A DNA stretch of 64,000 nucleotides from Haloferax sp046557615 (lineage in GTDB: Archaea > Halobacteriota > Halobacteria > Halobacteriales > Haloferacaceae). Position numbers and translations under genes: made by a program. Positions within the stretch are counted from its first letter, which is position 1. Each line of letters begins with the position of its first letter. Location of the stretch: positions 1,426,001 through 1,490,000 of the forward strand of contig NZ_JBKIII010000001.1 of assembly GCF_046557615.1 (NCBI RefSeq), written 5' to 3'. The notes beneath the pieces are model-generated. The model ran no database searches, was not told the DNA's origin, and saw only the letters and a list, made by a program, of their open reading frames with translations. Positions 60,256-64,000 of this stretch are shown here, one piece after another.

Positions 60256-60624
60256 ATGGGAGAGCGAGACGAACAACCACACATTCTCAGCGATTGGGAC
60301 TGCGTCTTCGATGCGTTAGCAGACCCAGCGCGACGATACGTTATCCAGTATCTCCACGGACGAGACACGCCAGTCTCGTTCGCGGAGCTCACAGCGGCAC
60401 TCGCAGGGCGGCTACTGGATATTCCCCCGAATCAAGTCGATACACCAACCAGAGAGCGAACGGCAGTCGGCATCGCCGAAGAACACCTCCCAAAGCTCGA
60501 AGCGGCGAATTTAGTGCGCGTCTCACGCGAGACGGTCACGCTCACCGAACACGCCGAACACCTGCCGCTCTTTACTTCGACGTATCGGGGTGTCGTCCGA
60601 CCACGCGACGAGAAAAACGAGTAA
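60256..60624 (+). CDS. DUF7344 winged-helix protein
   Basis: A 122-residue protein with the haloarchaeal DUF7344 fold: CVFDALADPARRYVIQYLHG, then VSFAELTAALAGRLL and AEEHLPKLEAANLVRVSRE, the recognition helix. The insert between (IPPNQVDTPTRERTAVG) is slightly longer than in the two other copies in this window. It is a probable transcription regulator and converges on the phosphohexomutase gene. Confidence 0.78.
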   Translation: MGERDEQPHILSDWDCVFDALADPARRYVIQYLHGRDTPVSFAELTAALAGRLLDIPPNQVDTPTRERTAVGIAEEHLPKLEAANLVRVSRETVTLTEHAEHLPLFTSTYRGVVRPRDEKNE

Positions 60625-60643
60625 CCGACAGCCAGTCAGCGAC

Positions 60644-62017
60644 TTAGACGAGCGGTCTGACCAACGCGTCGCCCGCTTCGAGGAGCGACGACACGGCTTC
60701 TTCACTGCCTGCTTCCGCGTAGACGCGAAGCTTTGGCTCGGTTCCAGAGGGACGCACTAAGAGCCACGAACCGTCATCGAGGAGGAGTTTGAAGCCGTCG
60801 ATGGTGACGACTTTGGCGATTTCGCGCCCCGCAACCGTCTCGGGGAGTTCACCTTCGAGGTCCGAGAGGACGCGAGATTTCTCGGAATCGGGGCAGTCGA
60901 TACTAATTTTGTCTGCGACGATGTCGCCGTGTTCCTCTGCAATTCGGTCGAGGCGGGCGTCGAAGGGCTCTTCGGCGGCGACGGAGGCCGCGAGCAGGCC
61001 CATGAGGACGCCGTCTTTCTCGCGGACGTGCCCGCGAATGGAGAAGCCACCCGACTCTTCGCCGCCCATGAGGGCGTCGTGTTCGCGCATGCCGTCAGCG
61101 ACCCACTTGAAGCCGACAGCCGTCTCGAAGACTTCCTCGCCGTGGGCTTCGGCGATGCGGTCGATGAGGAACGTCGTCGAGACCGTTCGAATCGCAGGGC
61201 CGGAGTCGGATTCGAGGAGGTAGTCGTAGACGGCGGCGAAAAACAGGTTCTCGTCGAGGACGCCACGGTCGGGCGTCGCAATCGCGAGTCGGTCGGCGTC
61301 GCCGTCGTTCGCGACACCGAGGTCTGCGTCGTGTTCGTCGATGGCGTCGGCGAGGGCTTCGAGGTTTTCGGCCGAGGGTTCGGGCGACTTTCCGCCGAAG
61401 GTCGGGTCGCGCTCGCAGTGGAGGCGAACGACCTCCGCACCGGCGGATTCGAGCAACGCATCGGTGACACCGCGTCCGCTCCCGTGCATGGCGTCGTAGA
61501 CGACGGTCAGTTCCGAGAGGTCGCTGCCGACGAGGTCCATCGCGTGGTCGGCGTGGGGCGAGACGAGGTCCACGCGCTCGATGGTTCCGCGCTCGGATTC
61601 GGGGAGCAAGTCGGGTTCGGCGAGGCGTTCGGCGACCGAGTCGGTCACTTCGGGGAGTGCCGGTGCGCCGTCGGAGGGGATGAACTTCACGCCGTTGTAC
61701 TCAGGCGGGTTGTGGGAGGCCGTGACCATGAGCGCACCAGAGAGGCCGCGCTCGACGATGTTGTAGGCGACGAGGGGCGTCGGGCAGTCGCGCTCGGGGA
61801 GCAAAACATCAAAACCGTTTCCGGAGATGACCTCGGCGAGCGACTCGGCGAATCCGGGCGAGGTTTCGCGGGCGTCGTAGCCGACGAGGACGGGGTCGGT
61901 GTAACCCTCGTCGGAGAGGTACTCCGAGACGGCCTGGCCGACGATGCGGACTCGGTCGTCGGTAAACGTGTCTAACGTGGCGCGCCACCCATCGGTCCCG
62001 AAAGCAATCTGGTCCAT
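60644..62017 (-). CDS. Phosphoglucomutase/phosphomannomutase family protein
   Basis: A 457-residue alpha-D-phosphohexomutase. The substrate loop IAFGTDGWRATLD sits at the N-terminus, the phosphoserine loop is VTASHNPPEYNGVKF (about residue 95), the metal loop is GVANDGDADRLAIA (about 235), and the sugar/phosphate-binding parts GGEESGGFSIRGH and RPSGTEPKLRVY follow. It interconverts hexose 1- and 6-phosphates for sugar-nucleotide, glycan or S-layer glycosylation routes. I start at the ATG at 62017; 62038 adds seven non-conserved residues. Confidence 0.92.
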   Translation of the reverse strand: MDQIAFGTDGWRATLDTFTDDRVRIVGQAVSEYLSDEGYTDPVLVGYDARETSPGFAESLAEVISGNGFDVLLPERDCPTPLVAYNIVERGLSGALMVTASHNPPEYNGVKFIPSDGAPALPEVTDSVAERLAEPDLLPESERGTIERVDLVSPHADHAMDLVGSDLSELTVVYDAMHGSGRGVTDALLESAGAEVVRLHCERDPTFGGKSPEPSAENLEALADAIDEHDADLGVANDGDADRLAIATPDRGVLDENLFFAAVYDYLLESDSGPAIRTVSTTFLIDRIAEAHGEEVFETAVGFKWVADGMREHDALMGGEESGGFSIRGHVREKDGVLMGLLAASVAAEEPFDARLDRIAEEHGDIVADKISIDCPDSEKSRVLSDLEGELPETVAGREIAKVVTIDGFKLLLDDGSWLLVRPSGTEPKLRVYAEAGSEEAVSSLLEAGDALVRPLV

Positions 62018-62052
62018 ACTCGAACCACTCCGGCGCACATCAAAAAACTACG

Positions 62053-62307
62053 TTACGACTCTGTGAGACGGCGCTTCTTCTTCGTCGAGAGTTGCTTGAT
62101 TTCGTACTCGCGGGACATGGCCGCTGATTTGGAGTCGTACTCCTCGACGTGGACGAGTTCGACCGGCGTCCGCCCGCGAGTGTACTTCGCACCAGTCCCC
62201 GCATTGTGTTCGGAGACGCGTCGCTCGACGTCCGTGGTGTACCCGGTGTAGAGTGAGCCATCGCTACACTCGACCATGTAGACGAAATGCACGAGAAAGT
62301 GGTTCAA
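62053..62307 (-). CDS. GIY-YIG nuclease superfamily protein (UPF0213-like)
   Basis: An 84-residue single-domain protein: FVYMVECSDGSLYTGYTTDV contains the GIY-YIG-type strands, with ERRVSEHNAG (catalytic Arg and the His/Asn region), then TRGRTPVELVHVEEYDSKSA and AMSREYEIKQLSTKKKRRL at the end. Its length matches UPF0213 proteins related to the UvrC N-domain. Proposed roles in DNA repair are unproven. It is the only gene between the mutase and the zinc-ribbon gene. Confidence 0.85.
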   Translation of the reverse strand: MNHFLVHFVYMVECSDGSLYTGYTTDVERRVSEHNAGTGAKYTRGRTPVELVHVEEYDSKSAAMSREYEIKQLSTKKKRRLTES

Positions 62308-62386
62308 GTCTGAGGAGATGAATCCTCCGCTCGAACTCGTGCATTCGGTGTTGGCTTCGCGTGGTGGTCTTTTGCCGCTTCAGTGG

Positions 62387-62536
62387 TCATGCAGTGCGGG
62401 CACGTTGCCGTGCGACTTCCGCGATACCCGCGTTCGCCGAGCAGTTTGGACAGGCAAGGACTTGCCCGTGCTTGTCGGCGAACACGCGTGCGAAACGCTC
62501 GGAAACGTGTGACCCGCAGTGGTCACATACTGGCAT
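62387..62536 (-). CDS. 49-residue zinc-ribbon microprotein (DUF7563-like)
   Basis: A tiny protein MPVCDHCGSHVSERFARVFA followed by a second pair CPNC (about residue 29-32): two CxxC knuckles that should bind one zinc. The C-terminus is short and basic (AEVARQRARTA). Haloarchaea carry many such microproteins, some shown elsewhere to affect physiology. The frame extends upstream, but the ATG at 62536 fits the family and an upstream TATA-like CTATATGTG. Confidence 0.72.
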   Translation of the reverse strand: MPVCDHCGSHVSERFARVFADKHGQVLACPNCSANAGIAEVARQRARTA

Positions 62537-62667
62537 TGTCGGTATCCGGCAGCCACCAAGCCGGTAATTTGTTCTAGAGACGTCTACACATATAGGCGCT
62601 TCGCGCGTGTGCGTGCGCACGAAAACCGGTCGGTTTTCTAACTGAAAAGTGGACGAGTGACAGAAAA

Positions 62668-63423
62668 TCAGTCGTCGCGGGCGGCGGCGACGGCGCGAGC
62701 AATCAGTCCCGCTTGCGCTCCCGCGATGTACCCCGCATCGACGTTGACTACCGAGAGAACGGTACACGACTGAATCATCCCCAGCAAGGCGGCCTCACCG
62801 TCGCCACCGTGGCCGTACCCCGTCGAGACAGGGAGACCGATAACCGGCGTGTTGACCAATCCGGCGACGACGGTGGGGAGTGCGCCTTCGCGCCCCGCGG
62901 CGACGATGAGCACGTCCACTTCACGAAGCGTTTCGAGGTGGTCGAGGACGCGCCCGAGGTGGGCCACGCCAACGTCTTCGATGCGTTCGGTGGAGGCACC
63001 CATCTCACGGAGGACGGCAGCGGCCTCGCCAGCCGCCTCTGCGTCGGAAGTGCCGCCGGTGATGATGCCGACTGTCGCATCGATGGTCGGGCGCTCGAAT
63101 CCCGGTTCGGTCGCAACAATCGTCCCAGCACGGGGGTCGCTGTCGATATCGGCATCCGAGAGCATCGCTTTCACGGCATCGACGTGGTCGTGAGACGCAC
63201 GCGTGATGAGTGCCCGGCCACTCGTTTCGACGGCTGCCGCGGCGAGTGTCGCAGTCTCGTCTGGTGTTTTTCCTTCGGCGAGAATCGCTTCCGGGACACC
63301 ACGACGCGTCTCGCGGGCGGCGTCGAATCGGCCCGCACCCGTCGTCGTGTACCCTGCAAGCTTGGCCTCTGCCTCGGCAGGCGAAAGGTCGCCGGACGCC
63401 ACGGCGTCGAGAATGTCGCGCAT
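62668..63423 (-). CDS. larB: Nickel-pincer cofactor biosynthesis carboxylase LarB
   Basis: A 251-residue PurE-like enzyme. In the Lar pathway LarB carboxylates and hydrolyses nicotinic acid adenine dinucleotide to start the nickel-pincer cofactor of lactate racemase and related enzymes. The N-terminal half is helical (DILDAVASGDLSPAEAEAKL); the AIR-carboxylase-like core has VGIITGGTSDAEAAGEAAAV, DVLIVAAGREGALPTVVAG and PVSTGYGHGGDGEAALLGMI. No larC or larE is seen within the window. Confidence 0.9.
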   Translation of the reverse strand: MRDILDAVASGDLSPAEAEAKLAGYTTTGAGRFDAARETRRGVPEAILAEGKTPDETATLAAAAVETSGRALITRASHDHVDAVKAMLSDADIDSDPRAGTIVATEPGFERPTIDATVGIITGGTSDAEAAGEAAAVLREMGASTERIEDVGVAHLGRVLDHLETLREVDVLIVAAGREGALPTVVAGLVNTPVIGLPVSTGYGHGGDGEAALLGMIQSCTVLSVVNVDAGYIAGAQAGLIARAVAAARDD

Positions 63424-63584
63424 GGCCGTCAGTTGGCCCGAGTGTACTCATACCCGTCGTTCTCGCGTCGATATCGGGGCTCGAACCAGATAGATATATA
63501 AGGGAGAATTCTCACACGAATTTCGTCGTTAGATAAGCGCCATAACCGCCGAATACGGCATTATTAGGCAAAAATATAGAAACG

Positions 63585-63591
63585 TTTATTA
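63585..63591 (+). promoter_or_regulatory. TATA box of the DUF1931 gene
   Basis: TTTATTA (with an upstream GAAAC-like BRE) is about 29 nt before the ATG at 63617, in a markedly A/T-rich stretch (63560-63595). This suggests a strong, nearly leaderless promoter. Confidence 0.6.
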
Positions 63592-63616
63592 AAGGAGCTT
63601 CGGTAAGGAATCATGT

Positions 63617-63784
63617 ATGGCAGACCTCATTGTCAAGGCAGCCGTCAAAGAAGCGCTCAAGGACAAAAACGTGGCCTCGGACTTCTACGACGCACTCGAC
63701 GAGGAAGTGAAGGAACTTCTCGACGACGCTGCACGACGTGCAGAAGAGAACGACCGTAAGACGGTCCAGCCCCGCGACCTGTAA
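63617..63784 (+). CDS. DUF1931 histone-fold-like small protein
   Basis: A 55-residue protein, MADLIVKAAVKEALKDKNVA then DFYDALDEEVKELLDDAARR and AEENDRKTVQPRDL. The helix-loop-long helix pattern with a C-terminal KTVQPRDL resembles archaeal histone folds (RKTVQPRDI is a histone-like ending). DUF1931 proteins are abundant in haloarchaea and may be nucleoid- or DNA-linked. It was found by reading the sequence directly. An out-of-frame ATG at 63613 is ignored. Confidence 0.8.
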   Translation: MADLIVKAAVKEALKDKNVASDFYDALDEEVKELLDDAARRAEENDRKTVQPRDL

Positions 63785-63838
63785 ACCGGTTCAAAAACTA
63801 CTCCTATTTATCGCAAAGCGCAGAGCGACAGCGCACTT

Positions 63839-64000
63839 CTAGAACTCGACGACATCGACACCGTCAGCAGTGCCGACGTAGACGAGATCAGCGACGTCCA
63901 CGAAGATTCCGTGTTCGACAACACCGGGAACGGTAGACAGCGAGGTTGCGAGCGACTCGGAATCCGAAATTTCGCCGAAGTCGCAATCGAGGACGAGATT
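63839..64000 (-). CDS. rpiA: Ribose-5-phosphate isomerase A, 3' end only
   Basis: The last 53 residues plus stop of a gene that enters from the right edge. They read LVLDCDFGEISDSESLATSL, then VPGVVEHGIFVDVADLVYVG and DGVDVVEF. The EHGIF/GxF segment and the TADGVDVV-type end are characteristic of the RpiA C-terminus. It converts ribulose 5-phosphate to ribose 5-phosphate, feeding PRPP synthesis. It converges on the DUF1931 gene. Confidence 0.85.
   Translation of the reverse strand, partial: NLVLDCDFGEISDSESLATSLSTVPGVVEHGIFVDVADLVYVGTADGVDVVEF

Noticed and set aside
63613..63760. Out-of-frame ATG four bases upstream of the DUF1931 start
   Set aside because: The frame it opens is arginine-rich and family-less. 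The ATG at 63617 gives the conserved protein.

Overview
The window looks like part of the main chromosome of a halophilic archaeon, most likely Haloferax or a close relative. Coding density is high, the GC content is high, and the predicted proteins are rich in Asp and Glu. Archaeal information-processing genes are present: TFB, MCM, a replication factor C small subunit, archaeal AlaRS, Trm1, MinD-type ATPases and the ubiquitin-like modifier SAMP2. There is also a PGF-CTERM surface protein, and many genes have a TATA-like box about 25-30 nt upstream of the start, which suggests leaderless transcripts. From memory, the gene order (DUF1931, rpiA, larB, samp2, rfc, alaS, mcm, minD1, tfb, the HVO_0234-type propeller, glnA, lrp) resembles Haloferax volcanii HVO_0196 to about HVO_0255 read backwards. 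I could not check this. I see no rRNA, tRNA, CRISPR array, insertion sequence or prophage.

Layout. 1-9.2 kb: sensory and regulatory genes (a tandem DUF7344 protein cut by the left edge, a Bat-like multi-sensor regulator, a second DUF7344 protein), an SLC13 permease, an APH-type kinase and a membrane-fused spermidine-synthase-like protein. 9.2-18.5 kb: an orphan Cas4-like protein, a threonylcarbamoyl-AMP synthase, a glutaredoxin/redoxin pair, a CNNM/CorC protein, a three-gene phosphate-permease operon, a membrane-tethered winged-helix protein, a YfcE phosphodiesterase, a CDF metal transporter and a threonine aldolase. 18.5-30.4 kb: an M29 aminopeptidase, the divergent lrp/glnA pair, PAP2 and BrkB-family membrane proteins, trm1, a SWIM protein, a beta-propeller protein, prs, a UDG-superfamily protein and a HIT protein.

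30.4-39.6 kb is the most distinctive section. It holds a MinD-like protein that has lost both P-loop lysines, a TFB gene with inverted repeats in its promoter, and a tightly packed minus-strand operon of mcm, four uncharacterised genes and minD1. 39.7-41.7 kb is a biotin ECF transporter operon (bioY-bioM-bioN) preceded by a perfect BirA-type operator flanking the TATA box. 41.8-52.1 kb carries redox and acyl-CoA functions (an HdrD-like Fe-S/cytochrome b protein, a ferredoxin, an acyl-CoA dehydrogenase), a histidine kinase, a PGF-CTERM surface protein, an amidotransferase, an alpha/beta hydrolase whose nucleophile is replaced by Gly, and a DUF7504 protein. 52.2-64 kb carries alaS, TspO, a GAF/PAS histidine kinase, the RFC small subunit, GYD/SAMP2/GNAT genes, a third DUF7344 protein, a phosphohexomutase, a GIY-YIG protein, a zinc-ribbon microprotein, larB, a DUF1931 histone-fold protein and the 3' end of rpiA.

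The best candidate for an undescribed system is the mcm-minD1 operon. It joins the replicative helicase, a positioning-type ATPase, a coiled-coil protein and three small proteins of unknown function through start/stop overlaps. A second theme is apparent pseudoenzymes: a MinD without lysines, a Cas4-like protein without the nuclease motif, a redoxin without cysteine and a hydrolase without its serine.
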